Source of the DNA: Benincasa hispida
Taxonomy: Eukaryota; Streptophyta; Magnoliopsida; Cucurbitales; Cucurbitaceae
DNA length: 64,000 nucleotides
Reading direction: 5' to 3'
Assembly: GCF_009727055.1 (NCBI RefSeq)
Contig: NC_052354.1
Span: 55,378,675-55,442,674, forward strand
This document shows, piece by piece, positions 1 to 10,895 of the stretch (within the stretch, counting starts at the first letter, position 1; every line of letters starts with the position of its first letter). Below the pieces are notes generated by a model. It had not been told where the DNA came from, did not search any database, and saw only the letters and a program-made list of their open reading frames with translations. The position numbers were made by a program, and so were the translations under genes.

Positions 1-1511
1 GGGTTTCATAGTGGAGACTAACGTATACATACTCTAACTGTGCTCCCTCCAAGAGCTGTTGCGAGAACATCTTTGGAGTTGTGAACAAGCGTAAAGCTAG
101 TTTACGTCACTTCCGCATTTGGAGGTTCCCTGCAACACGTGCTGAGGAAAATCCCAAAAGTTGGAACCATGGTCTAGGTTATGCCTCTTTGTAGGCTACA
201 CAAAAGGTACACGAGGGGGTTATTTTTATGATCCATTGGAAAATAGGGTGTTTGTTTCAACGAATGCTACTTTCTTGGAGAAGGATCATATAAGGGAGCA
301 CAGTCCACGAAGTAAAGTCGTGTTGCGTGAGCTTTCCAATGGAACTACTGAAACTTCAACAAGAGTTGTTGAAGAGCCTGCTACATCAGCAAGAGTTGTT
401 AATGGGAGTTCATCTAGTAGGTCGGTTCCACCTCAAGAGTTGAGGGAACCTCGACGTGGAGGGTTGTGAACCCGCCCTTTCGCTATCTAGGTTTCATGAA
501 AATCCTTGCTATGGTAGAAGATGGTGTTGTTGAGGATCCGTTGTCTTATCAGAAGGCAATGGGGGATCTTATAGATGGGCCAAAGCCATGGATCTCGAGA
601 TGGAGTCGATGTACTTCAAATCAGTATGGGATCTTATAGATCAGCCTAATGGGATAAGACCTATAGGTTGTAAATGGATCTATAAGCGCAAACGAGGTGC
701 TGATGGGAAGGTACAGACCTTCAAGGCTCGACTTGTGGCAAAAGGTTATACCCAGGTAAAGGGAGTCGACTATTAGGAGACTTTCTCGCTTGTTGCCATG
801 TTAAAGTCGATCTGCATCCTCTTGTCCATTGCAGCTTATTATAATTAAGATATCTGGCAAATGGACGTTAAGGCGGCCTTTCTGAATGGAAATCTTGAGA
901 AGAGCATTTAAATTGTGAAACCAGAGGGATTCATAGCCTAAGATCAAGAGCAAAAGGTTTGCAAGCTGAATCGGTCCATTTACAAGCTGAAACAGGCATC
1001 TAAATCTTGGAACATACGGTTTGATACTGCGATCAAGTCGTATGGCTTTAACCAAAGTGTTGATGAACCTTGTGTCTACAAGAAGATCATCAATGCTTCA
1101 GTAGTCTTCTTAGTATTGTATGTAGACGATATACTACTCATTGGAAATGATGTAGGTTTACTGACTGCAGTTAAGAACTGGCTAGCAACCCAATTCCAAA
1201 TGAAAGATTTGGGAGAGGCTCAATTTGTTCTAGGTATATAGATCTTTCGGGATCGTAAGAACAAAGTGTTTGCACTGTCTCAGGCATCGTACATTGACAA
1301 GATGTTGCTCAAGTACTCGATGCAGGTCTCCAAAAGAGGCCTACTGCCATTTAGGCATGAAGTCACTTTATCTAAGGATATATGTCCTAAAACGTCTCAA
1401 GAGGTTGAGAAGATGAGACGGGTCCCATATGCATCTGCCGTTGGCAGTTTGATGTATGCGATGCTCTGTACTCGTCCAGACATCTGCTACGCTGTGGGCA
1501 TAGTCAGTAGG
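1..1511 (+). pseudogene. Ty1/copia pol remnant: integrase tail, hinge and reverse transcriptase
   Basis: Decayed pol of a Ty1/copia retrotransposon. Reading across frames, the order is the integrase C-terminus (FVGY..GGYFYDP near 190-240, FVSTNATFLE near 250-280), a serine/threonine-rich hinge with repeated RVV words (300-470), then reverse transcriptase: DLEMESMYF at 588, CKWIYKR near 670-695, KARLVAKGYTQ near 724-756, DVKAAFLNGN near 860-890, the catalytic YVDD at 1119-1130, and RNase H entry with YASAVGSLMYAM near 1425-1465. Stops and frameshifts (TAG at 774, a further stop near 1240, others) show that it is dead. It begins before the window and is cut at 1511 by an artificial adapter, so a few hundred bases of RNase H are missing. 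It belongs with the pol tail at 1550-1794 and probably the LTR at 1795. Confidence 0.9.
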
Positions 1512-1549
1512 CTGTCTCTTATACACATCTAGATGTGTATAAGAGACAG
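1512..1549. other. Tn5/Nextera mosaic-end adapter dimer (assembly artefact)
   Basis: Positions 1512-1530 read CTGTCTCTTATACACATCT. Positions 1531-1549 are its exact reverse complement, giving a perfect 38-bp inverted repeat. Each half is the 19-bp Tn5 mosaic end used in Nextera libraries, and this head-to-head pair is the circularisation junction of Nextera mate-pair libraries. It is synthetic, not plant DNA. The pol reading jumps here from the start of RNase H to its extreme C-terminus, which is what joining two ends of a circularised fragment would produce. Confidence 0.97.
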
Positions 1550-1794
1550 ATATTGTATCAAAGGGACATGATCGTCATGAAGATCGCTTCAGAGCACAAT
1601 GTTGCTAACCCATTTACAAAGTCTCTCACGGCTACAATGTTTGAGAGTCACTTATGAAGCATGGGTCTACAGGATCGCCCGCAGTTGGACTAGGGTAAGT
1701 GGGAGATTTTCTTGTACTGGCCTTTTATGCCCTAATTTATTGTTTTGTACTAGTTTCATGTACATTCCACTTCGCTTTAGGACAAGTGGGAGAT
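1550..1794 (+). pseudogene. copia RNase H C-terminal tail and polypurine tract
   Basis: The first part reads as the last residues of a copia RNase H (IASEHNVA-PFTKSL near 1582-1630), followed by the untranslated tail typical of this family. The purine-rich AAGTGGGAGAT at 1784-1794 directly abuts the LTR start and is the presumed plus-strand primer (polypurine tract). The same arrangement recurs upstream of the LTRs at 11900, 21203 and 23852. The fragment is separated from its own upstream RNase H by the adapter artefact at 1512-1549. Confidence 0.85.
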
Positions 1795-3928
1795 TGTTGG
1801 GGTTGATGCCCTTAAGTCTCATGTCCTATAGTTTGTAAACAGTTTGTATGAATTGTGTTGTATAATATATGATATTTTACTTCACATCTTGTTTTTGCTT
1901 AGTCATATGTTTTATTTGCTTTACCACAAACCAATAAACATAAAATCCTTGGTTATCTATATGTAACTTAAGCATGTATGTGATGACATACAAGTGAATC
2001 ATGTCTTGAGTGATAACCAAAATGGTCTGTGGTATATGGATATATGAGAGAAACCTTATCCTAGTAACGCTATGGATGCGGCCCGCTTTGTGGAATGGTC
2101 ACAAGTGTTGTGAGTTGTCACAGATGGTCTAATCCTGATCATTCGTGTAGGGGACATGCAAGCAGGAGCGTCCTATACAAAGAGTTTGTATAAGACCTAA
2201 CCACGAAGTGTTAACGTCTCGTTATATAACACCGTTCATGACAGAGACTTCATTTCACTAAGATGACCATAGGTAACATGATCTCAATCCTGAGTGAGTT
2301 GGGAACTCCTACCATTGAGGGCGGTCTTTTGATTTATATGGGTGTGAATGGCTAGGTTGCCGATTCAGACTTTCCATTTTGGGGATTTTTCTGATTTGGG
2401 AGTTGGGAACTAAGCTACACAAGATGGAATTCACTCCTTCCCCGAAGCAGGAGCAAGTAGATAGATAGCTCCCTTAAGGGCTGATTCCAAGGCTTGAATG
2501 ATGTGGCGCCACACAACCTCTTTTGGCTCGAGAGGTGTTCACACATAGTTAGACTATGTTGTATTATTCATTAGAGGAATCAGTGGTACTTAAGGAGTGA
2601 GATGTAACTACAGTGACAAAACGATAAACTGGCCCACTGTACTTACGAGCATCTGTGAAGGGTCATCGTACTCATGATTGGTTATATTCGATGGACACAG
2701 AAATATATCTGTGGTAAGAAGAGTGCAGCTTTTTGTCTTTAGTGGAATGCCTGACAGTTAACGGATGGTGGATCTTGTGACTAAAGAGTTTAATAAGCTA
2801 TTCACGTACCATTGGAGCTTCGAGCCACAGGTCCATAAGGTCCCCTAGGTAGCTTGGATAAAGTCGAGAATCAGTTTTTGGGTCAGTTTGAAATGTTCAA
2901 ATTGACAAGAGAGAGTTTGATTATATATGATATAATTGAATTGGTTAATTATATATGATATAATTGGTTAAATGTATGAGATAAATTATTTTGGAGGAAA
3001 TTAGATATAAATATGATTTATATCAAATGGAGGAGAAATTACTATAGTAGATATATGCTATCAAACTATAGGGTAAGAATATAATATGATTATATTTTTT
3101 TATTAATTAAATTGGTTAATTATGTGATAATTGACGAAATCTTCTCCTTGATTGTGTGTTAGTGGGAAATTCAGTATTCGGTTATTGTAACAGAAGAATA
3201 AAATGATTTTTTTTTTCATTTTGCAAAGAGTTCGAAAAAATCGTAATCGGTGTGAAAACATCTTGATCACTTAGCTGGGAGCCTTGCGATAGAGCTTCAT
3301 CACTTAAACGATTGCACACCTGTGTCTAAACGATCGCACACTTTTCTCTAAACGATCGCTTAGCTTCACTAAACAAGTGCCTAGCATGCCACATTTTCTA
3401 AACGATCGTTTTTTTATTACTAGACGATCGCTTAGTAAAACCTACAGGATCGTGTAGCTGTCTCTAAATTATAAGCATCCCCACTATACGATAGCTTTCT
3501 CTCTCACTTGCTTATCGTCTACACGATCAGCCCTTTCCTCCAACCTCTACCAAATTCAACAAAGACCACGCTTTGGATTCTCACTCCAAGAATACCAAGG
3601 GCTCTAAGTGGTGGTATCGTCCTCGCTCCTGCTTGCTCGTGCTTGTTCGTGTTGCTTCCATTCATGTAGAGAGTCGTGCCGCCGTAGCCGACTGCTTTTG
3701 CTACGATAGAGAACGTAGAGGTTCTTCCGCTGCGTTGAGTTCGAAATTGAAGAGAGTCTTCAACTAGTATGTGAACTCAATCCTTTGTATTTTATTTATC
3801 AAAGCATTCCGTTAATTAGTGTAAATTGCATAACTATTTGATAGAATGTGTGTGTGGTAATTTCGGTCATAATGAAATTAGAAAGATTTGAACGCGCTCA
3901 TGGATGCTCTTCGTTAAGAGTTCCTTCA
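1795..3928 (+). repeat. LTR, family A (complete copy)
   Basis: It begins TGTTGGGGTTGATGCCC directly after a polypurine tract and ends ...GAGTTCCTTCA, about 2.13 kb. TG...CA ends and the polypurine tract identify it as a 3' LTR in plus orientation. Internal blocks (for example the run around 2420-2470 and the TACTTACGAGCATCTGTGAAGGGTCATCGTAC region at 2640-2670) recur at 5040-5250, 24450-24720 and in reverse at 16670-16900 and 27440-27680. The 3' quarter (3300-3540) is rich in AACGATCG-type words. A small open frame at 3573-3767 is not credible as a gene. Confidence 0.85.
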
Positions 3929-5004
3929 CGAGTAAATAGCCAAAACGATCTATAGTATATGTTAAGGTTGGGTATCTTATTCTGGTAACACTATTGGATG
4001 CGGCCTACTCTGTAGCTGTTACAAGTTGATGTAAAGATACTACAAACGAAATGATTTAGACTCGTTCATGTATTGACATGAGAAGTAGGAGCATCCTATG
4101 CAATGAGTTTGTATAAGATCGAGCCAAGAAATAAGTCACTCTTACTTTATAATGCCGTTTACTGTTTAAGATTGACTATTTCGCTTAAATGACCTAGGTA
4201 ACTCGATCTTAATCCTAAGCTAACTATAAACTCCTATCTATTAGAGATTATCCTTAGATTTACATGGGTGAGAGTTGGCTCAACAGCACCGGCTCAATAA
4301 GCCTCCCATTTCAGGGGTAAGACCGGGTAGATAGATGGGGACATAGGGTGTAAGATGGAATTCACACCTATCCGATTTAGGGAAAGGAGCAAGGTTGTCC
4401 TCTTAAGTACTGAATCCAGGTCTTGAACAAGGGGCCTCACCCTCTCACTGGCCTGAGAGGGATCCGGTTTAGTGATTAGATCATAAACCAATTGTTCATT
4501 AGAGGATCAGTAGGAACTTAAGAAACAAAACGTAATATCAGGGGTAAAACAACATATTGACCCAATCGTTATGACAAAAAATCTGTGAAGGGTTGACTTA
4601 CTGGTTATGGTTAAATCATGTGGACACAAATATATATACAGTGAGGAGAGTGCAAATATCGAGCTATAATGGTGTGACTTGATAGTTAACGAATACTGAT
4701 TAATTTGGTCTAAAGAGTTTAGCCAATTAATCTTAATCGTTGGAGCTCATGATTTGTAGGTCCATAAGGTCCCTCTACTAGCTCCTAAAACATGAACACC
4801 TTGAATTATTAAATTGAGTGAATTTGGAATGATATTAATTTGAATTATTCAAATTGAATTAGGGTTTGAATTTGGATAAGTTCAAATTTAAATTAGGGCT
4901 TGTACAATTATATTTGATATAATTAATTAACGTTTAATTTATTGAAATTAAACAAAATTGGAGAGTTTATAATATTTAATATTGATTTAAATATTAATTA
5001 TATG
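3929..5004 (+). repeat. LTR fragment, family B (internal segment)
   Basis: Closely matches the LTR B copy at about 12102-13176, from GAGTAAATAGCCAAAACGATCT through the AT-rich TTTAATATTGATTTAAATATTAATTA, but has neither LTR end. It is sandwiched between a complete LTR A (left) and a 3' LTR A fragment (right). This could be a nested insertion later trimmed by recombination or an assembly join. I cannot tell which. Confidence 0.75.
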
Positions 5005-6332
5005 AACTCAGCTACACAAGATGGAGTTCACTTCTCCCCGAAGCAGGGGTAAGTAGATAGATTGCTCCCTCAAGAGCTGATCCTAGGCTTGAACGATGTG
5101 GCGCCATACAGCTTCTCATGGTCTGAGAGGCGTTCACACATAGTAGAACTATGTTGTATTATTCATTAGAGGGATCAGTGGTACTTAAGGAGTAAAATGT
5201 AACTACAGGGGCAAAACTGTAAATTGACCAAGTTGTACTTACGAGCATCTGTGAAGGGTCATCGTATTGATAATTGGTAAGAAGAGTTCAGTTGCCTGGA
5301 AGTTAACGGATGGTGGATATCGTGGATAAAGAGTTTAGTCAGTTATTCACGTACCGTTGGAGCTTCGAGCCATAGGTGCATAAGGTCCCCTTGGTAGCTT
5401 GGATACAAGTTGAGAATCAGTTGTTGGGTAAGTTTGAAATGTTCAAATTGACAAGAGGGAGTTCGATTATGTATGATATAATTGAACAAGTTAATTATAT
5501 ATGATATAATTGACTTTATGTATGAGATACATTAATTTAGAGGAAATTGGATATAAATTTGATTTATATCTAGTGGAGGAAAAATATTATGGTTAATATA
5601 TGATAATAAACCATAGGTTATGAATATAATGTGATTATATTTATTATTTATTAATTGGACAGTTATGAGATAATTGGTCGGCATCTCTTCTGTTTTCGTA
5701 ACTGATGAGTAAGATGAAGAATCGTTTTAAGACGCTTAAATAGCTCACGGTGTGTTGCGATTCTAAAGGGTCATCGCTTAGTAAATTATACGATAGTGTT
5801 GTTTATTGAACGATCGTTTAGCGCCTGAGCTTTACTAAAAGATCATATAGACGATCGCTTAGCTTTTCCTACATGATCGTATACTTCACCTAAACAATCA
5901 AGCATTTTGTCTATAAGATAGACGAGTCTTTCTCCCATTTGCTTGATCGTTTATATGATCTTTTTTTCCTCCTCCCCTCTACCAAATCCGAATAGAGCCC
6001 CACTCTTTGGATTTTCACTCCGAGAATACTGAGGGTTCCAAGTGGTGGTGTCATCCCTTTTTTTCATCTGTTCATGTGGAGACTGTTCGTGGTAAACGAT
6101 TGGGTGTTGTTGAACGATAGCTTACCGTTCCAGCGAAAGCGAGGTTTGCTGCGAAGAGAGTCTTTAACTAGTAAGTTTACTTATTCTCCTGTTTGTTTAT
6201 CTCTAAGCATGTCGGTAATTTAGTATTATGATGCATATCTATATGTGTGAATGTAAATGTGGTAATTTTGTCATAATGCTTTTGGAAAGATCCGCTTCTG
6301 CTCAGAGGTACTCTTATATAAGAGTTCCTTCA
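5005..6332 (+). repeat. LTR fragment, family A (3' part)
   Basis: From GCTACACAAGATGGAGTTCAC it aligns with about 2412-3928 of the complete LTR A and ends with the same AAGAGTTCCTTCA terminus at 6332. It lacks the first 600 or so bases. It includes the AACGATCG-rich stretch (5750-5960). No primer-binding site follows the terminus, so the junction with the copia interior to the right is not a normal 5' LTR/leader junction. Confidence 0.8.
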
Positions 6333-6650
6333 AGTAGCACGTATTCTGACTCACTATAGTTTCGTTGCAAATAAATAATGGTTATGGGTACATTATTACT
6401 TGTTTTTGCTAAAACTTGACTTTGGATTTAGTTGCAATTTTCTAATAAGAATTTTTTTTAAAATTTTTAGCATGTTGAATTCTTCTAGAATACTAGCTTC
6501 CGAATTAGTTAATGGTAAAATTGAATCAATGTACAAATTACTAGCGGTTAATGGTTCTAAAAGAGTTTTACAAAGGATTGTCCTTTATCTCCCAACTCAT
6601 CTAAAGTTTTGAACAATATAAATGAAATGCAAAATTCGAACAAGATAAAT
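6333..6650 (+). other. decayed copia leader/gag remnant
   Basis: There is no convincing gene. Short gag-like readings (LNSSRILASELVNGKIESMY near 6470-6535) are consistent with degraded gag or spacer upstream of the protease/integrase block that starts near 6690. The expected primer-binding site is absent. Confidence 0.4.
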
Positions 6651-6689
6651 ATGATTTACTTATATCGAAGCATGTTTAGTGGAAAACGA

Positions 6690-7960
6690 TAAAACCTGAT
6701 AATTGATTCAGACATCGCTAATCGTATCTGTACTTTCTCACAGGAAACAAGTTCCTGGAGAGTTGATAGAAGGCGAAACAATATTTAAGGTAGGGACCGG
6801 GGATGTTGTTTCAACTAAAGCAGTGGGTGATATGAAGTTATTTATAGGAGATAAATACATTTATCTAAAAAATGCTTATTACATTCCTTCTATGAAAAGG
6901 AATCTAATATCTATCTCTTGTTTGCAAGAACAAAATTATAAAGTTTCTTTCGAAAATGATGAAGTGTTCATCAATTCAAGAAATAACCAAATTTGTTCTA
7001 CAAAATTAGAAAATAACTTTTATTTGTTAAACCAAACTGAGGTTAGAGTCGTTTTGAAGATAGAGATGTTTAAAACTACTACGACTCATAAGAATAGGAA
7101 AGTTTCTCCAAATGTCTATCTTTGGCACTTGAGACTAGCTCACATAAATCTCAATAGGATTGAGAGACTGGTTATGAACAGTCATCTAAATAAGTTAGAA
7201 TATAGTTCATTACCGCTTTGTGAATCCTGTCTTGAGGGTAAAATGTCTAAAAGATCTTTTTCTGGAAAAAGTCTTAGAGCAAAAGAACCCTTGAAGCTGG
7301 TACATTCAAACCTTTGTGGTCCTATGAATGTTAGAGCTAGAGAAGGGTATGAATATTTCATCAGCTTCGTTGATGACTATTCTAGGTATGGGCATATTTA
7401 TCTAATGCACCAAAAGTCTAAAACATTTGAAAAGTTCAAAGAATATAAGATTGAGGTTGAAAATCAATTAGGTAAAAAGATTAAAACACTTCGATCAGAT
7501 CGAGGTGGTGAGTATATGAACTTGGAATTCCAGAACTATTTGATAGAACATGGAATCCAGTCTCAACTCACAGCCCCTGGCACATCTCAACAAAATGGTG
7601 TGGCAGAAAGGAGAAACAGAACCTTGTTGGACATGGTTCGTTCCATGATAAGTTATGTTCAGTTACCAAATTCTTTCTGGGGACATGCAGTTGAAACTGT
7701 AGTGTATATTTTGAACATGGTTCCCTCGAAAAGTGTTTTTGAAACACCTTATGAACTCTGGAGAAGATGTAAAGGAAGTTTACATCACATAATAATTTGG
7801 GGTTGCCTAACACATGTGTTGATGCAAAATCCTAAAAAGTTGGAATGTCGTTCAAAAGTATGCCTATTTGTAGGCTACCAAAAGAAATGAAAGGTGGTTT
7901 CTTTTACGATCCTCAAGAAGACAAGGTATTTGTATAGACAAATACAACCTTAATGGAGGA
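6690..7960 (+). pseudogene. copia protease remnant and integrase
   Basis: Frame 6703-7890 (395 codons) is a nearly full Ty1/copia GAG-pre-integrase plus integrase core. Just upstream, the protease motif reads IIDSDIAN, so the active-site D-S-G has become D-S-D. The zinc-binding part is visible (WHLRLAH near 7123, CESC near 7222). In the DDE core the first aspartate is replaced by asparagine (HSN, codon 7309-7311). The second (LRSDRGGEY, about 7487-7513) and the glutamate ([12 protein letters not shown], about 7595-7630) remain. The frame ends early at 7888 within the FVGY region and continues out of frame. This integrase should be catalytically dead. It has by far the longest uninterrupted frame in the left half of the window. 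Confidence 0.92.
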
Positions 7961-8913
7961 AGATCACATGAAGAATCATCAACCTGTAGTATGCTAGTAA
8001 TAGAAGAAATGTCTAGAGAAATGACAAATGCATCAATAAGAGTTGTTGACAGAGCAGATCCATCAACAAGAGTTGTTAATGAAACTGGTATTTCACATTC
8101 TTCTCAAGAGTTGAGAATGCCTCATCATAGTAGGAGGGTTGTGCCACAGCCTGATCTATACATGGGTTTAATTGAAACTCAAGTAATCATACCATATGAT
8201 GGCTTAGAGGATCCATTGACTTTCAAACAAGCAATGAATGATGTGGATAAAGACCAATGGATTAAAGCCATGCATCTTGAAATGGAATCTATGTATTTCA
8301 ATTATGTCTGGGATCTTGTAGATCAATCTGGAGGGGTAAAAACCATCGGTTGCAAATGGATCTACAAGAGAAAATGAGACCAAGTTGGTAAGGAACAAAC
8401 CTACAAAGCTAGACTTGTGGCAAAAGGGTTTACCCAAAGAGGGGGTAGACTATGAGAAACCTTCTCTCCGTTGCCATGATAAAGTCAAGTAGAATACTCT
8501 TGTCCATAGTTGCATTTTATGATTATGAAATTTGGTAAATGAATGTCAACACAGCCTTTCTGAATGGCTATCGTGAAGAGAGTATCTATATGTCTCAACT
8601 ATAAGGGTTTATTGAATAGAGTCAAGAGCAAAAGGTTTACAACCTTAATCGATTCATTTTATGGGTTGAAACAAGCATCTAGATCCTAGAATATGAGATT
8701 TGATACTGCGATCAAATCTTATGGTTTTGAACAAAATGTTGAAGAACCTTGTGTGTACAAGAAAATCGTTAACAAACTTGTCGCCTTTCTGGTGTTGTAT
8801 GTTGATGATATTCTACTAATTGGAAACGAAGTATAATTTCTAGCTGACGTTAAGAGATGGTTGGATACGCAATTCCAAATGAAATATTTGGGAGAAGCAC
8901 AATATGTTCTTGG
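7961..8913 (+). pseudogene. copia hinge and N-terminal reverse transcriptase
   Basis: Continues the element at 6690. The hinge has RVV repeats (8040-8080). RT follows with FKQAMNDVDKDQWIKAMHLEMESMY near 8220-8295, GCKWIYKRK ending in a TGA at 8375, KARLVAKGFTQ near 8407-8440, FLNGY near 8555, and the catalytic YVDD at 8798-8809. Several stops and single-base shifts are present. The reading breaks off at QYVLG where the solo LTR at 8914 is inserted, and resumes at 10896 with G-IQIVRN. Confidence 0.9.
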
Positions 8914-10895
8914 TGTTGGATTTTTTGTCCTAAAACTCGTAGTTTGTAAATTAATAAACATATTCTGTTTTGTTTTTCGATAAAGTTGTTATTGAAATAG
9001 TAATCTTGAATCCAATAAACTAAGGTCCTGAGGCTATTTAATGTAGTTTGAACTTTATGTAGTGACATAAATGTGGATCAAGTTCAAATATATAGCCAAA
9101 ATGGTCTATAGTATATGAATAAGGTTGGGCGCCTTATCCTGGGGACACTATGGATGCGACCCACTTTGTAGTTAGTACAAACGATGTGATCCTGAATCGT
9201 TCATATAGAGATATGTGAGTGGAGGCATTCTATGTAAAGAGTTTACATAAGACTAAACCATGAAATAGTCACCTTTTACATTCTAAATGCAATTTTATGT
9301 ATAAAACTGACTATTTCGTTAATTGATGACCTAAGTAACTTAATCTTAATCCTGAGCTAACTATGAACTTCTATTCTCTCGGAATTATCCTTAGATCTAC
9401 ATAGGTGAGAGCAGCTCAATATCGCTGGCCCAATAAGCCTCCCATTTCAGGGGTAAGAACGGGTGGATAGCTGGGAACATAGGGTGCAAGACGGAATTCA
9501 CTCCTACCCGTTATAGGGATAGTAGATAGGTTGTTCCCTTTAGTACTGAATCCAAGTCTTGAACAAGGGGCCCCACCCTCTCCTTGGCCCGAGAAGGATT
9601 TGGTTTATAGGTTAGACCTTAAACCAATTGTTCATTAGAGGATCAGTGGAACTTAAGGAATAAGATGTATTCTTGGGAGTAAAACGGTTTTTATGACCCA
9701 GCCGAGATTACGAACAACCTGTGAAGAATTAGCTTACTAATCATGGTTATATCAAATGGACATAAATATATCTATAGTGGGGGGAGTGCAACTACGGGAC
9801 TCTAGTGGAATAACCCGTTAGTTAACGAATATTGATTAGCTCCGTCTAAAAAGTTTAGCCAGCTAATCTCGGATCGTTGGAGCCCATGATCTATAGGTCC
9901 ATTAGGTCCCCCTACTAGCTCATATGGAATAAACTTACAAAAATATGATAAAATGATTCAAATTGTTCAAATTAGGTGAAGAGAGTGAAACTGACAAGTA
10001 TATGTGATATAGTGGTCGGGTTTTTCAGTTTAGAGATACAACTTTAACATTTAAATGTAATTTAAATATCAAGAATATGAATATGTTCATATTCGGAAGC
10101 TCGGAAATGATGGAAATGGTAAAAGATGTAAAAAGTCAAAGAGTTGACTTTTGACTTTGAAAAGTCAAACTTTGACCGACCTTATATTCAAATGTGATTT
10201 GAATTTGGAGAAAATGAATGCGGATTCATGCTCGGGAGGTCAAAATTAGTCAAAACGAAAAAAATCATAAAAAGTGGATAGCAAAGTTTGACTTTGACCA
10301 AATGACTATTTTGCCCTTTACTAAAGTTAATGGAAAATCCAAACTTTTGTTGGATAATTTCACTAATAAAATAGTGGGCTAGGTGTTGGCTTATAGTGGA
10401 GATATTAAGCCTACTAAGATAGTGGATTATAGGTGTTGGGTTTTTATGGATTTGATTCATGCAATTGTTGCATGGTTTTTTCTATAAATTGGGCTTTTCA
10501 ATTTAATTGAAAAACTTTTTGCCCATTTTGCAAATTTTTTTTTTCAAATTTGGGCTGAAAAAAGACTTTTTTTAAAGAAAATTTATAACCCAAAACCCAA
10601 CCCGAAGATCCATTTCTTTTTCCATCTCTTTCTCTCTCTTTGTTTTCTTCATCCACCGGGTCCCATAACCTGGTTCTGAGTCCAGAGTATAGTATGTCAA
10701 CTCTAGTGGTGGTTCATTCGTGTTCGGGTCAAGATTCAACGAGGAAAAGCGGGTTTCGGGAGCTTCAAAGGTTGTTTGCTATCCACTTTAATTTACTGTT
10801 TTTTCCTTCAATTTGCATACTTTTTTCCTTTAAATTAAGAGCAATTAGAGTGTAATTAGATTCTAATTCCGTTGCGTATGTCTCGTGTTCCATCA
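8914..10895 (+). mobile_element. solo LTR, family B, inserted in copia reverse transcriptase
   Basis: Starts TGTTGGATTTTTTG and ends ...GTTCCATCA (1,982 bp), flanked on both sides by a perfect 5-bp target duplication CTTGG (8909-8913 and 10896-10900). Removing it plus one CTTGG restores a continuous copia RT reading (QYVLG then IQIVRN), which proves the boundaries. A TATA-like TATAAATT at 10482-10489 sits in the expected promoter position of the LTR. A solo LTR with target duplication is the usual product of intra-element LTR recombination. Confidence 0.95.

Noticed and set aside
3573..3767. Small open frame with a cysteine/arginine-rich product
   Set aside because: It lies inside LTR A, is absent from the parallel LTR A copies in that form, and has no recognisable domain.
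6342..6359. T7-promoter-like sequence (GACTCACTATAG core at 6348-6359, 15 of 18 bases overall) beside an odd LTR junction
   Set aside because: Three mismatches in the upstream half and no vector sequence around it. A chance match inside retrotransposon DNA is the simpler explanation, even though adapter contamination exists elsewhere in the window.
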